A DNA stretch of 64,000 nt, from assembly GCF_900112685.1 (NCBI RefSeq), contig NZ_FOMS01000009.1, positions 131,501-195,500 of the forward strand, given 5' to 3'. The notes under the pieces were generated by a model. It saw only the letters and a list, made by a program, of their open reading frames with translations, was not told where the DNA came from and ran no database searches. Of this stretch, positions 28,813 to 38,700 are shown in pieces. Origin of the DNA: Roseivivax sediminis. Lineage in GTDB: Bacteria > Pseudomonadota > Alphaproteobacteria > Rhodobacterales > Rhodobacteraceae. The stretch's first letter is position 1. Each line of letters starts with the position of its first letter. Position numbers and translations under genes: made by a program.

Positions 28813-30375
28813 ATGACCCGACCTGCGCTTCTGCCCGTGCTTTCCCTTCTCGCCGGTCTGTGCCACCCGCTCGCCGCGACCGCCCAGTCGGAGCACACCG
28901 GTGCGGCGGAGGCCGTCACCATGGCCGACGTCGAAGAGGCATACCGCCGCGGCGACTACGGCGCCGCCCGCGCCGGCCTTGCCACGCTTGCCGACGACAC
29001 CGGCAGCGCGCTGGCGCAGTACCGCTACGGGCGTATCCTCGTCGAAGGGCGCGGCGGGCCGATGGACCCCATTGGCGCGGTCCCCTGGCTCGAACGCGCT
29101 GTGGCGCAGAACCACGCGCCGGCGGCGACGCTGCTCGCCAGGATCATCCTGTCCGATATCGAGGGCCTGCCCCGCGACGCCGCCCGGGCCGCAACTCTGC
29201 TGCAGCGCGCGGCTACCCGCGGCGACGCCGAAGCGCAGTACCTTCTGGGCATCCTGCTGCGCGCCGGCGACGGGGTCGCGCTGGACGCGGAGGCCGCGTT
29301 CAACTGGTTCCTCGCCGCCGCCGAGCAGGACCACGCGGAGGCGCAGATCGCCGTGGCGCAGGCCTTTTCCGAAGGGACGGGCACCGCGGCGGACCCGGGG
29401 GCCGCGCTGGACTGGTTGCGCCGCGCGGCGGACCGGGGTGCGATGCAGGCGCAACTGACCCTCGCACAGGCCTATGCCAGCGGACAGGGCGCACCGCAGG
29501 ATTCCGAACGCGCCGTCGCCTGGTACCGCCGCGCCGCCGATGCCGGACATCCGGTGGCCCAGCGCGCCCTGGGCACCGCCTACCTTCTCGGCGATGGCGT
29601 GCCGCAAGACGCCGACGAGGCGCTGCGCTGGCTCACCGAAGCGGCGACGGCGGGCGACGGAGGCGCGATGTTCAATCTCGGGCAGGCCTATGCGAACGGG
29701 CAGGGCCTGCCGCGGGATCACGAGCAGGCATTCTACTGGATCTCGCGCGCGGAGGCGCACGCGCTGCCCCGCGCCGCCACGCGGCTCGGCCAGCTGTACG
29801 AGGCCGGCCTGGGCGTGGAGGCCGACATGAGCCGCGCGATCGAGCTTTACCGCAAAGGTCTGCAGACCGGCGACCGGCCTGCGGCGCTGGAGCTTGGCCG
29901 CCTTGCCGGAACCGGCGCGCTCGACGGCCGGCTCGCGCCGCACCGCGCCGTGCCCTGGGCCGTGGCGGCGATCGCAGCAGGTGACGGCGAAGCGGAGGTC
30001 TGGCTCACCGCGCAGGCCGAGGCCGGCGTGGTCCCTGCACAGGCCGCGATGGCGGACCTCGTGCTCGCCCGGGAGGGCGGCGCGGAGGCCGGGGCGGACT
30101 GGCTGCGCAAAGCGGCCGAAAACGGATCGGTCGCGGCACAGGAGCGGCTTGGTCGGCTGCACATGAGCGGCGAATTCGGAATCGCGCAGGACTACGTCGC
30201 CGCGCACACATGGCTCAACCTCGCCGGCGCCTCGGGCCGCAAGACCGCCCGCGAGGCCCGCGCGCTGGTGGCCGAACTGATGACGCCCGAAGAGGTCGCC
30301 GAAGCGCAGGAGGCCGCCCGCGCCTACCGCGAGGCGGAAACCGACCGCGTTCCCGGCGGCGCCGAGACCGAATGA
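28813..30375 (+). CDS. Sel1-repeat (TPR-like) secreted protein 1
   Basis: 520 residues with a signal peptide (LLPVLSLLAGLCHPLAATAQ). About eleven Sel1 repeats follow, with the usual AQYLLGILLRAGDGVALDAE, AFNWFLAAAEQ and AYASGQGAPQD pattern of 36 residues. Such solenoids bind proteins or glycans; no enzyme motif is seen. It lies 70 bp after gspO and overlaps the next Sel1 gene by 4 bp (ATGA). ATG 28813 is chosen because it starts the signal peptide. The link to type II secretion is only by position. Confidence 0.85.
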   Translation: MTRPALLPVLSLLAGLCHPLAATAQSEHTGAAEAVTMADVEEAYRRGDYGAARAGLATLADDTGSALAQYRYGRILVEGRGGPMDPIGAVPWLERAVAQNHAPAATLLARIILSDIEGLPRDAARAATLLQRAATRGDAEAQYLLGILLRAGDGVALDAEAAFNWFLAAAEQDHAEAQIAVAQAFSEGTGTAADPGAALDWLRRAADRGAMQAQLTLAQAYASGQGAPQDSERAVAWYRRAADAGHPVAQRALGTAYLLGDGVPQDADEALRWLTEAATAGDGGAMFNLGQAYANGQGLPRDHEQAFYWISRAEAHALPRAATRLGQLYEAGLGVEADMSRAIELYRKGLQTGDRPAALELGRLAGTGALDGRLAPHRAVPWAVAAIAAGDGEAEVWLTAQAEAGVVPAQAAMADLVLAREGGAEAGADWLRKAAENGSVAAQERLGRLHMSGEFGIAQDYVAAHTWLNLAGASGRKTAREARALVAELMTPEEVAEAQEAARAYREAETDRVPGGAETE

Positions 30376-31502
30376 TACGCCGCGCCGCGCTTCTGTTGAC
30401 GGTGTCTCTCCTGTCCGCCGAACCGGTCTCTGCACGGGACGCCGAGGCCGCCTTCGCCGAGGGCGAGCGACAGGCGAACGGCGACGGAGTGGTGCAAAGC
30501 CATGCCGCCGCGGTGTCCGCCTACGAAGAGGCGGCGCGCGCCGGTCACGCGGCGGCGCAGAACCGTCTCGGGCGGCTCAATTTCGAGGGTCTCGGCACGC
30601 CGCGCGACCGGGACGCGGCGCTGGACTGGTTCGCGAAGGCGGCAGACGGCGGCGCGCCCGAGCACCTGTTCGACTACGCCAGGGCGCTGGAGGCGACCGG
30701 CGACGACGGGGCCCTGCCCCGCGCCGCCGCGCTGTACCGCGACGCCGCCGAGGCGGGGCACATCGAGGCGGCCGTCAGCCTTGGCGTGCTTTACCAGGAC
30801 GGCCGCGGCGTGCCCCGCGATCCGCAGGAGGCGCTGCGGCTCTACACGATCGGTGCCGCACAGGATCATCCGCGGGCGATGAACAATCTCGGCCTGCTCC
30901 ATGCGCGCGGCGACGGCGTGCCGCAGGATTACGCCCGCGCCGCCCAGCTCTTCGACGCAGCGGCGGAGGCCGGGCTGCGCGAGGCGGCGACCAATCTCGG
31001 CGTGATGTACGAGAACGGCTTCGGCGTTCCTCTGGACGAGGAAGAGGCGCACAGGCTCTATCGGCTCGGCGGAGCCGCCCGCGGTGCCGAGACGCCCGGG
31101 TCCGGTCTCTACTACGATCCGCGCCTGCGCCCGCCGGAGCCGGGACCGGAGGCACGGGCGGCCCGCGATGCCGCGGTGCGCGCGGGCGATCCGGTGGCCG
31201 CGTTCCAGGCCGCCTGGCTCCTGTTGTCGCCGAACCCCGAAGCCGCGCCGGCCGAGGATCTCGCAAGGGCAGTCGCGCTCACCGAACTGGCCGCCGACGC
31301 CGGCTATGCACCGGCGATGATCAACCTCGCCCTGCACTACGAGACTGGGGTCGGCGTGCCGCAGAACTACGTTCTCGCGCGCAGCTGGCTCTTGCGCGCG
31401 GCGGCGGCCGGTCTGGAGGTCGCGCAGCATCGCGGCGCCGCGCTCCAGTCGCGCATGACGGCCGAGCAGATCAACACGGCCCAGACCCGCGCGCTGGAGT
31501 GA
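30372..31502 (+). CDS. Sel1-repeat (TPR-like) secreted protein 2
   Basis: 376 residues with a short signal peptide (AALLLTVSLLSAEPVSA). About eight Sel1 repeats follow (GRLNFEGLGTPRDRDAALDW, GVLYQDGRGVPRDPQEALRL, ALHYETGVGVPQNYVLARSW). The start overlaps the stop of the first Sel1 gene, so the two are co-translated and probably act together. The pair looks like a local duplication that has diverged in repeat number. Confidence 0.85.
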   Translation: MIRRAALLLTVSLLSAEPVSARDAEAAFAEGERQANGDGVVQSHAAAVSAYEEAARAGHAAAQNRLGRLNFEGLGTPRDRDAALDWFAKAADGGAPEHLFDYARALEATGDDGALPRAAALYRDAAEAGHIEAAVSLGVLYQDGRGVPRDPQEALRLYTIGAAQDHPRAMNNLGLLHARGDGVPQDYARAAQLFDAAAEAGLREAATNLGVMYENGFGVPLDEEEAHRLYRLGGAARGAETPGSGLYYDPRLRPPEPGPEARAARDAAVRAGDPVAAFQAAWLLLSPNPEAAPAEDLARAVALTELAADAGYAPAMINLALHYETGVGVPQNYVLARSWLLRAAAAGLEVAQHRGAALQSRMTAEQINTAQTRALE

Positions 31503-31576
31503 ACCGGTTCGGGCACGGCGCCGCGACAATGCTCGGCCGACGAAAATGACCGTTCGTGTGCCGGCGATTTTTGCGG

Positions 31577-31582
31577 TATGAT
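31577..31582 (+). promoter_or_regulatory. Possible -10 element upstream of the secreted-protein pair
   Basis: TATGAT preceded by TGCGG in an AT-richer patch. The -35 is poor. The 171-bp gap 31503-31673 contains no other gene I can support. Confidence 0.25.
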
Positions 31583-31673
31583 ATCGGAAAGGTATTCGCG
31601 TGAGGATCTCTTGCCGATAGGATCCGCCATCCACGACAACGCATTTCAGGATTACCCGGAGCCTCGCATTCCA

Positions 31674-32102
31674 ATGACCCGTTTCCTTCGGCCCCTCTCA
31701 CGCCTTGCCGCCGCCGCCCTGGCTGCCCTCGTCGCGACGTCCGCGTTGGCCGCCGACCCGGTGGAGCAGCACAATTCCTCGGCCCTGTGGTTCGAGAACT
31801 GGACCGGGCTGTCGAACGCGACGCTCACGGTGACCGCGCCGTCGGGCGAAGTCAGCCAGATCCGCGCCGACAGCGGCACGCCGGTCTATCAGCTCGGGAG
31901 CGAAGCGACGGATGGCGTCTACCGCTACGAACTGACCGCCGCCACGAGCGAGCGCGAGACCATTGTCAACGCCGTCGACAACGGCCGCGGCGACGCACAG
32001 ACCAACGACCGCGCGGTGCCGTTCTACACCTCCGGCCGCTTCGTGGTGGAACGCGGGGTGATCATCACGCCGGAGGACGTGCAGGAAGAGGACGCTGGCT
32101 AA
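31674..32102 (+). CDS. Secreted protein of unknown function
   Basis: 142 residues from the ATG at 31674 (an upstream in-frame ATG at 31578 would bury the signal peptide). The leader LAAAALAALVATSALAADP is a clear Sec signal. The mature part is beta-rich with an extracellular, Ser/Thr-rich feel (WTGLSNATLTVTAPSGEVSQ, TDGVYRYELTAATS). The end is acidic (ITPEDVQEEDAG). I recognise no family. It is 72 bp upstream of the coiled-coil protein at 32175, which is also secreted, so they probably work as a pair. Confidence 0.7.
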   Translation: MTRFLRPLSRLAAAALAALVATSALAADPVEQHNSSALWFENWTGLSNATLTVTAPSGEVSQIRADSGTPVYQLGSEATDGVYRYELTAATSERETIVNAVDNGRGDAQTNDRAVPFYTSGRFVVERGVIITPEDVQEEDAG

Positions 32103-32174
32103 GGCCGTGGCGCAGCCGCCCGTCCTGCACGCATTGGGACATTGGACATTCTTACAGGGACTGGAGACGGATAC

Positions 32175-33311
32175 ATGAGGATCAAATTTTCAAAAGAGCT
32201 CGCAACCTCGGCCGGGGTCGCGGCGCTCTGCCTTGCCGGGGCGGCGAGCGCACAGAACGTAATCAACCAGGACACCACGATCCGTAACTCGCTTTGCGTC
32301 GGCACCGATTGCGCCAACACCGAGAGCTACGGGTCCGACACCTTCCGTCTGAAAGAGAACAACCTGCGTATCAACTTCGTCGACACGTCAAATTCGGGGT
32401 CCTTCCCGGCACGCGACTGGCGTATCGTCGCGAACGACCAGTCCAACGGCGGCGACGATTACCTCGCGTTCGAGGATGCGGATGCCGGCCGCCAGCCGTT
32501 CCGCGTCCAGGGCAACGCACCGGCCAACGCGCTGCGCGTGAACAGCAACGGGAATGTCGGCTTCGGTACCGCCAGCCCGGTTCTGGAACTGCACGTGGCG
32601 GACGGGGATTCACCGGGTCTGCGTCTCGAACAGGACGCCTCTTCGGGCTTCGCCGCGCAGAGTTGGGACATCGCCGGAAACGAAACGAACTTTTTCGTGC
32701 GCGACGTGACGAACGGCTCGACCCTGCCGTTCAGAATCCAGCCGAGCGCACCGTCCAACGCACTTTACGTCGCCAGCGACGGCGAGATCGGCATGGGGAC
32801 AACCACACCCGGCGGAGCCCTGCATGTCAACGCGGGAGGCAACCACGCCGACCTCCTGCTCCAGCAAACCACCAACAACACCACCTGGACCATCCGCAAC
32901 AACGAGGACACCGGCCGACTGACCTTTTCTGCCGGCGCGACCACACCGTTCAAGTTCTCGCCCACGGCCGCGGAAAACCTTTTCCGCGTCGGCATCACCG
33001 CCGACAACGAAGTCGACGTGAACGGCAACCTCGATGTGTCAGGAACCGTAACGACTGGCGGACCCACCTGCGGGTCGGGCTGCGACGCGGTCTTCGACGC
33101 GGAGTACGAGCTGCCCTCCATCGCGGATCACCACGCCGAGATGTTCGCACTGGGCTACCTTCCGAACGTGGGCCCGACCGAACCTTACGCACCGTTCAAC
33201 GTGTCCGAGAAAATCGGCGGCATGCTGAACGAGCTCGAGCATGCGCACATCTACATCTCGGAACTGAACGCCCGCATCTCCGAACTCGAGGACAAGCTCG
33301 CGGCGCAGTAA
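32175..33311 (+). CDS. Secreted tail-fibre-like / S74-like beta protein with C-terminal coiled coil
   Basis: 378 residues with a Sec signal (AGVAALCLAGAASA). The body has three or four related beta segments of the kind found before intramolecular-chaperone domains of tail fibres (VNSNGNVGFGTASPVLELHV, VASDGEIGMGTTTPGGALHV). The end is a predicted trimeric or dimeric coiled coil (KIGGMLNELEHAHIYISELN, then ISELEDKLA). The Ser-Asp catalytic dyad of peptidase S74 is not evident. The start has a GGAGACGG site. It may form a surface fibre. Its role next to polysaccharide genes is unknown. Confidence 0.7.
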   Translation: MRIKFSKELATSAGVAALCLAGAASAQNVINQDTTIRNSLCVGTDCANTESYGSDTFRLKENNLRINFVDTSNSGSFPARDWRIVANDQSNGGDDYLAFEDADAGRQPFRVQGNAPANALRVNSNGNVGFGTASPVLELHVADGDSPGLRLEQDASSGFAAQSWDIAGNETNFFVRDVTNGSTLPFRIQPSAPSNALYVASDGEIGMGTTTPGGALHVNAGGNHADLLLQQTTNNTTWTIRNNEDTGRLTFSAGATTPFKFSPTAAENLFRVGITADNEVDVNGNLDVSGTVTTGGPTCGSGCDAVFDAEYELPSIADHHAEMFALGYLPNVGPTEPYAPFNVSEKIGGMLNELEHAHIYISELNARISELEDKLAAQ

Positions 33312-33379
33312 CGCCCGGGCCTTATCAGCCGGTCCGGTGTCGCAGCACCGGGTCGGCCGAGACCGAAAAGATATCTGAC

Positions 33380-34165
33380 GTGACTCATTCCGACGGCCAA
33401 AAACCGCCATTCTTCTGGCTGCACATCAAGAAGTGCGGCGGCGGCACCATCCGCCGGATGCTTCAGCCGCATTACGTCCTGGCCGAACGGACAGCGCGCC
33501 CCGTCAACTTCATCCAGTCGCCCCCCGCGGCCTGGAACGACATCCTCAACAATTTCCGCGTCCCGCTCGGGGCGTACCAGTTCCGTCGCGCCCTGTTCGC
33601 GCGGACCTATCTCTATCCCCAAACATGGGAGGCGATGCCGCGCATCGCGTTCCTGCGTCCGCCGGTAGAGCGGGCGGTCAGCGCGTTCCACTACCTCGCC
33701 CTCCCCCGCGGCGGAGAGCGATCCTTCGTCCAGCACCTGCGCGAGACCCGCACGGACATACCCACCGAGGATGGCCCGCTCTTCGACGCCTTCCTCGACC
33801 TCGTGCAGGAGGCGCGCCGGTCGGAAAACATCTACCGGCCGGTCAACCTGCACTTCACCACGCACACCGCGCCGGTCACCGCGGATGTCACCGACGAGGC
33901 CGGCACGCTGCTGCTCAGCCACCTCTTCCGCCTTGAGGCGCTGGAACCGGTCGTGGCGGGGATGTTCGAAAGCCTCGGCCTGCCGCCGCCGGACAACCGC
34001 CCGCAACGCGTGAACCAGGCGGACGCCGCCACCCGCTACACACCCTCGCCCGCCCAGCGTCGCCGGATCGAACAGCTATATCCCGGCGATTGCGAGCTCT
34101 TCGACCGGGCGCGCACCCGGTACGAGCCGCCCCTGCCGGCCCCGACAGAGGTGCGTTACGCATGA
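33380..34165 (+). CDS. Sulfotransferase (Sulfotransfer_2-like) 1
   Basis: 261 residues from the GTG at 33380; no ATG fits before the conserved start. The 5'-phosphosulfate loop reads FFWLHIKKCGGGTIRRML and the 3'-phosphate site RIAFLRPPVERAVSAFHYL. These are the two PAPS-binding signatures of carbohydrate sulfotransferases. It would place sulfate on a sugar of the surface polysaccharide made by the neighbouring genes. It overlaps the next gene by 4 bp (ATGA at 34162-34165). First of four sulfotransferase domains in the locus. Confidence 0.8.
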   Translation: MTHSDGQKPPFFWLHIKKCGGGTIRRMLQPHYVLAERTARPVNFIQSPPAAWNDILNNFRVPLGAYQFRRALFARTYLYPQTWEAMPRIAFLRPPVERAVSAFHYLALPRGGERSFVQHLRETRTDIPTEDGPLFDAFLDLVQEARRSENIYRPVNLHFTTHTAPVTADVTDEAGTLLLSHLFRLEALEPVVAGMFESLGLPPPDNRPQRVNQADAATRYTPSPAQRRRIEQLYPGDCELFDRARTRYEPPLPAPTEVRYA

Positions 34166-35709
34166 CCGGCACTGCCGGACGCCAGCTTCCCGCCCTGCCG
34201 CGCGATCTGCCTGCGCCGACGCGTCCGATCAGCTTCGTCTGCGTGCGCTACAGCGCCGAGTTCACGCACAATCTGCGCGCCTCGGGCTGCGTTCACGATC
34301 CGATGAACGAGCTTGTCGTGGTGGACAATCGCCGGAACATCTTCTTTCCCACGCTCGGCGCGGCGCTGGTTCACGGGATCGGCAAGGCGCGGCACGACCT
34401 CGTCGCGCTGGTGCACGAGGATGTGCTGCTTCTCGATGGCTGGCAGGCGCAGTTCGAGGCATCGCTCCGCCGGCTCGAGGAGCATTACCCGGATTGGGGC
34501 ATGGTCGGCGCGGTGGGACGTGCCACGGACGGAACGACCCTTGGACACTGGAGCGACCCCGCCACGCCCGAGCCGCGCAACACACTTGCACCGGACGCTT
34601 TCGCGGAGGTCGACAGCCTCGACGATCAGCTGATGGTGCTACGCCGCAGCAACAGCATTCACCCCGACCCCGCGCTGCCCGGCATCCACAATATCGGCCC
34701 GGATCTCGTGATCGCGCATCGCGAACGCGGGCTGCGCAGCTTCGTCGTGGACGCCCCGAGTGTTCACAAGTTCGCCGATGGCGCGGGCCAGAGGATCACC
34801 TCTCCGGGCGACAGTCGGAAACTGCGGACCCGCGGCTCCCTGACCTGGCAAGCGGAGGCGGACGTCAGCCGCGCGTGGTTCGACCACAAGCATGGCCGCG
34901 CCCCCGTGCGTCCGGGCCCGGCCGCTGCGGACGCCGTGCCCCAGCCTCCAGTGATCCTGATCGGCCGGGGCGGCGGCGGCACGCGCCTGGTGTCGCTCAT
35001 GGCGCAGGATTGCGGGCTGTTCATCGGCAGCCAGGTCAACATTAGCGGTGACAGCATAGAGATGGTCCCGGCGATCTACCGGTCGGTCCTGCGCAAGCTG
35101 AAAAGCCCCGATCCCTGGTCGGTATCGCAGATCGTCCCCGACCTGCGGGCCGCCGCCGCGGCCATGCTGGACGCCGCCGGGGGGCCGGATCCGTGGGGCT
35201 TCAAACTGCCGGAAAGCGCGCTCTTGCTGCCCGAGTTGGACCGCGCCTTTCCCGGCGCGCGCTTCGTGCATTTCCGGCGCAGCAACGAAAGCACGGTGTT
35301 CCGCCGCACCCACATGACCGCGCGGCTGGACAACGAGATCGGCCGGGCAACCGTCCCGGCCGCCTACGACCATATCGGACGGCGGCGCGCCTTGATCCTG
35401 ACGGACGGCGATCTCGTGCGGATGGCCGCCACGACACGCCACCAGACTGACCTGATCGACGATTTCCTGTCTGCCGTTCCGGACACGCGCCGGATTCAGA
35501 TCGACTTCGACGAGACCGTCGCGGCCCCCGAAGCGTCGCTGGCGCGTCTCGCCCGGTTCCTCGACCGCGAAGCTGAGGGCCGCACCATCACCGACGCCGT
35601 CGACCAGGGCCGCGCCGCCTCCGACACCCCGCAGTTTCCGGACGCCGACGTGACGCTCGCCCGCTCCATTCTGACCGGACCGCTTCACAAGACGGGACAC
35701 AGCCGATGA
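34162..35709 (+). CDS. Fusion of a glycosyltransferase-2-like domain and a sulfotransferase domain
   Basis: 515 residues in two parts. Residues about 20-250 resemble Glyco_tranf_2_5-type transferases (ISFVCVRYSAEF, VHEDVLLLDGW, where HED takes the DxD position, and GMVGAVGRA). From about residue 262 a sulfotransferase begins with PPVILIGRGGGGTRLVSLMA (PAPS loop), then GARFVHFRRSNESTV (3'-phosphate site). One polypeptide may thus add a sugar and a sulfate. It overlaps both neighbours by 4 bp, so the three genes 33380-38780 form one translation-coupled unit. No frameshift separates the parts. The domain assignment is from motifs; the acceptor sugar is unknown. Confidence 0.72.
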   Translation: MTGTAGRQLPALPRDLPAPTRPISFVCVRYSAEFTHNLRASGCVHDPMNELVVVDNRRNIFFPTLGAALVHGIGKARHDLVALVHEDVLLLDGWQAQFEASLRRLEEHYPDWGMVGAVGRATDGTTLGHWSDPATPEPRNTLAPDAFAEVDSLDDQLMVLRRSNSIHPDPALPGIHNIGPDLVIAHRERGLRSFVVDAPSVHKFADGAGQRITSPGDSRKLRTRGSLTWQAEADVSRAWFDHKHGRAPVRPGPAAADAVPQPPVILIGRGGGGTRLVSLMAQDCGLFIGSQVNISGDSIEMVPAIYRSVLRKLKSPDPWSVSQIVPDLRAAAAAMLDAAGGPDPWGFKLPESALLLPELDRAFPGARFVHFRRSNESTVFRRTHMTARLDNEIGRATVPAAYDHIGRRRALILTDGDLVRMAATTRHQTDLIDDFLSAVPDTRRIQIDFDETVAAPEASLARLARFLDREAEGRTITDAVDQGRAASDTPQFPDADVTLARSILTGPLHKTGHSR

Positions 35710-38700
35710 CCGCATTGGTAAAGGACGGACAGACAAGACACTTTCTGATCGCCCTTCTGATCGTCGGGACATTGGCCTACCTGTTCTGGACCGGCTCGCG
35801 CTACCCGGCGCTGAACGAGAAGGCGATGATGTCGGGGGCAATCCAGCTCGAGGATGCGCTGAGCTTCGAGGCGAAGTTCCCGATCACCGGCGACATGAAC
35901 ATCGTGGAGCGAATCTTCTGGTCCACCCTCAACTGGATCAACACAAACAAGAAGGGCATGACCTTCGGCGTGCTCTTCGCCGCCGCCTTCCTGACCGCGG
36001 CGAGTTACGTGCGTACCAAGAGCTTTCGCGGCGCCTTCCCGAATTCCGCGCTCGGCCTCGCGCTCGGCGCGCCACTGGGGGTGTGCGTGAATTGCGCGGC
36101 ACCTATTGCGCGCGGGATGTATTCCGGCGGCATGCGGGCGGAAACGACGCTGTCGGCGATGATCGCCTCGCCCACGCTGAACGTGGTGGTGCTGACCATG
36201 CTGTTCAGCCTCCTGCCGGTCTACATGGCGGTAACCAAGATCGCGCTCAGCCTGGCGGTGATCCTGGTGGTCATCCCGTTGATCTGCCGCGTCCTGCCCC
36301 GGCGAGAGATCGAGGCCGCCGAATTCGTCCAGACGCCGTGGAGCACCGGCGAGCTGTCGCGCGCCGGGGCGCCCGGTGAAAGCCTGCCGCGCGCCGTTCT
36401 CGCGGTGGCCGTCACCTACCTGCGCAATCTTTGGTACATCATCATGATGACCGTGCCGATGATGCTCCTGGCGGGCTTTCTCGGCACGGTGGTCGCGGTG
36501 TTCATGCCGGGCGACATGATCCTCGGGTTGAGCTTTTCCTTGCTCGTCCTGATCGCCGTCGCTCTGGTGGGGGTGTTCCTGCCGGTGCCCATCGGCTTCG
36601 ACGTGGTGATGGCCGGTGCACTGCTCGCGACCGGGCTCGACCAGGGCTATGTGATGGCACTGCTGTTCACGCTGGGGTCATTCTCGGTCTATTCGTTCAT
36701 GATCGTGGCACAGTCGGTGGGGCTGCGGGCAGCCTGGCTGTTGGCGGCGACCGTGGCGACCGGCGGCATTGTCGGCGGCTGGGGCGCGCAGAGCTATCAC
36801 GAATGGCAGACCGACCGCGCGCTGCGCATGCTGACCGGAGAGGCGAAGCAGGCGCCGCGCCCGATATGGGCCGCCGAGGCCGCCGGATCGCCGGGCTACA
36901 AAGTGATCAGCGACGACGCGGCGCGGATAGAGATCGAGGCCCGACCCTTTGCCCCGCGCTCACCTGCGGGCGATACCACCTTCGCGCGCGTGGAGGCCGC
37001 CACGCGCGGCATCGACAAGCCGGTGGAGTTTTCCATGACCGACATGTGGCCGCCCTTCTGGGAAGGGCGCTCAGTCTCGACCGGCGACATCGACAACGAT
37101 GGCGACCTCGATCTCGTCGTGGCTTCGGACGAGGCGGCGCTCTATCTCTACGACAACGACGGCACCGGCCATTTCAGGCGCCGCGAGATGGAGCTCGGCC
37201 CGCTGACCGATCTGCCGGTGTTCAACGCGATCCTCGCCGACATCGACAACGACGGCTGGCGCGACCTCGTGATCGCCACCTACCGGGAGGGCAACTGGCT
37301 CTGGCGCAATGACGGCGGAACCTTCGCGGGCGTGCCGGAACGATTGCCGGGCGACCAGGTCCTGTCCATGGCGATGACCCTCGGTGATCCAGACCGAGAT
37401 GGCGACCTCGACCTTGCGCTCGGCAACTGGACCTCGGGCTGGTATCGCCGCATTCCCGGGGAGGAGAGCCGCAACCGCATCCTGTGGAACGGCGGCACCG
37501 GTTTCGGCCAGGCCACCGACCTGCCCGGCATCCCCGGCGAGACGCTCTCGATCCTGTTCACCGACATCGACCGCGACGGTGCGCAGGACCTCATCGTCGG
37601 CAACGACTTCGAGATTCCCGATTACGTCTACATGGGCGACGGCGAAGGCGGTTTCACGGCGGTGACGCACCAGGACGGCACGATCCCCCACACCACCAAC
37701 ACCACGATGGCGGTGAAGGTGGACGACCTGACCAATGACGGCACGCCCGAGGTCTATTTCGCGCAGATCGCCGGGCGATCCTCGGGCGTATCGAAGAAAC
37801 TCAAGATGCAGCCGCTGGGACGCTATTGCGACGCGATCGAGAATGAGGCGGCGAAAGAGACCTGCACGCGCAACATGGAGATCAAGGCGTGGTACCGGTC
37901 GGGCAACAATTTCGATCCGAGCTATGCCTCGCGCTGCCAGAAGATGACCGGCGCAGCCCAAGCCGAGTGCAAGGCGATGCTGGTCAAGGACCTTGCCATT
38001 CAGCGCGGCGATCCGTCGATCTGCGGACTGATCGCCGTCGACCAGCCGATTCCGCGCAGCTATTGCGAGCTGCACTTCCTGCCCGTACGCGCCATCGCGC
38101 AGGACGAGGCCGACGCCGCCATCGCACAGATCCAACGGTCGAACGTGCTCCTGGAGACGAACGGCGAGGGCTATGCCGACACCGCAGAGCTGCGCGGGCT
38201 AGAGGTCGGCGGCTGGTCCTGGGACACGAAGATCGCCGATTTCGACAATGACGGAGATCTCGACGTCTACATCGTCAACGGCACCTGGGTGCCGAACGAG
38301 GTCTCGCCCTCCAACCTCTATTTCGAGAACGACGGCGAGGGACATTTCACCGAGGCATCCGGCCCGGCAGGGCTGGAGGATTACCTGATGACTGCCTCGG
38401 CGACCGCCTTCGACGCGGACGGCGACGGCGATCTCGACCTCGTCACCCATCCGGTGAACGGACCGATGGCGATGTTCGTGAACGGCACGCAGGAGGGCAA
38501 CGCCATCGTCTTCGCCTTCGACGACCGAGCGGGCAACCGCGACGGAATCGGCGCAGTGGTCACCCTGACCGACGACCAGGGCCGCTCCATGAGCCGGGAG
38601 GTCCAGCTCGGCGGCGGCTTCATGTCCTTCGACGCGCCCCGGGTGCATTTCGGCCTTGGCGCCGCGCAACGGGCCGACAGGGTGGCGATCCGCTGGGCGG

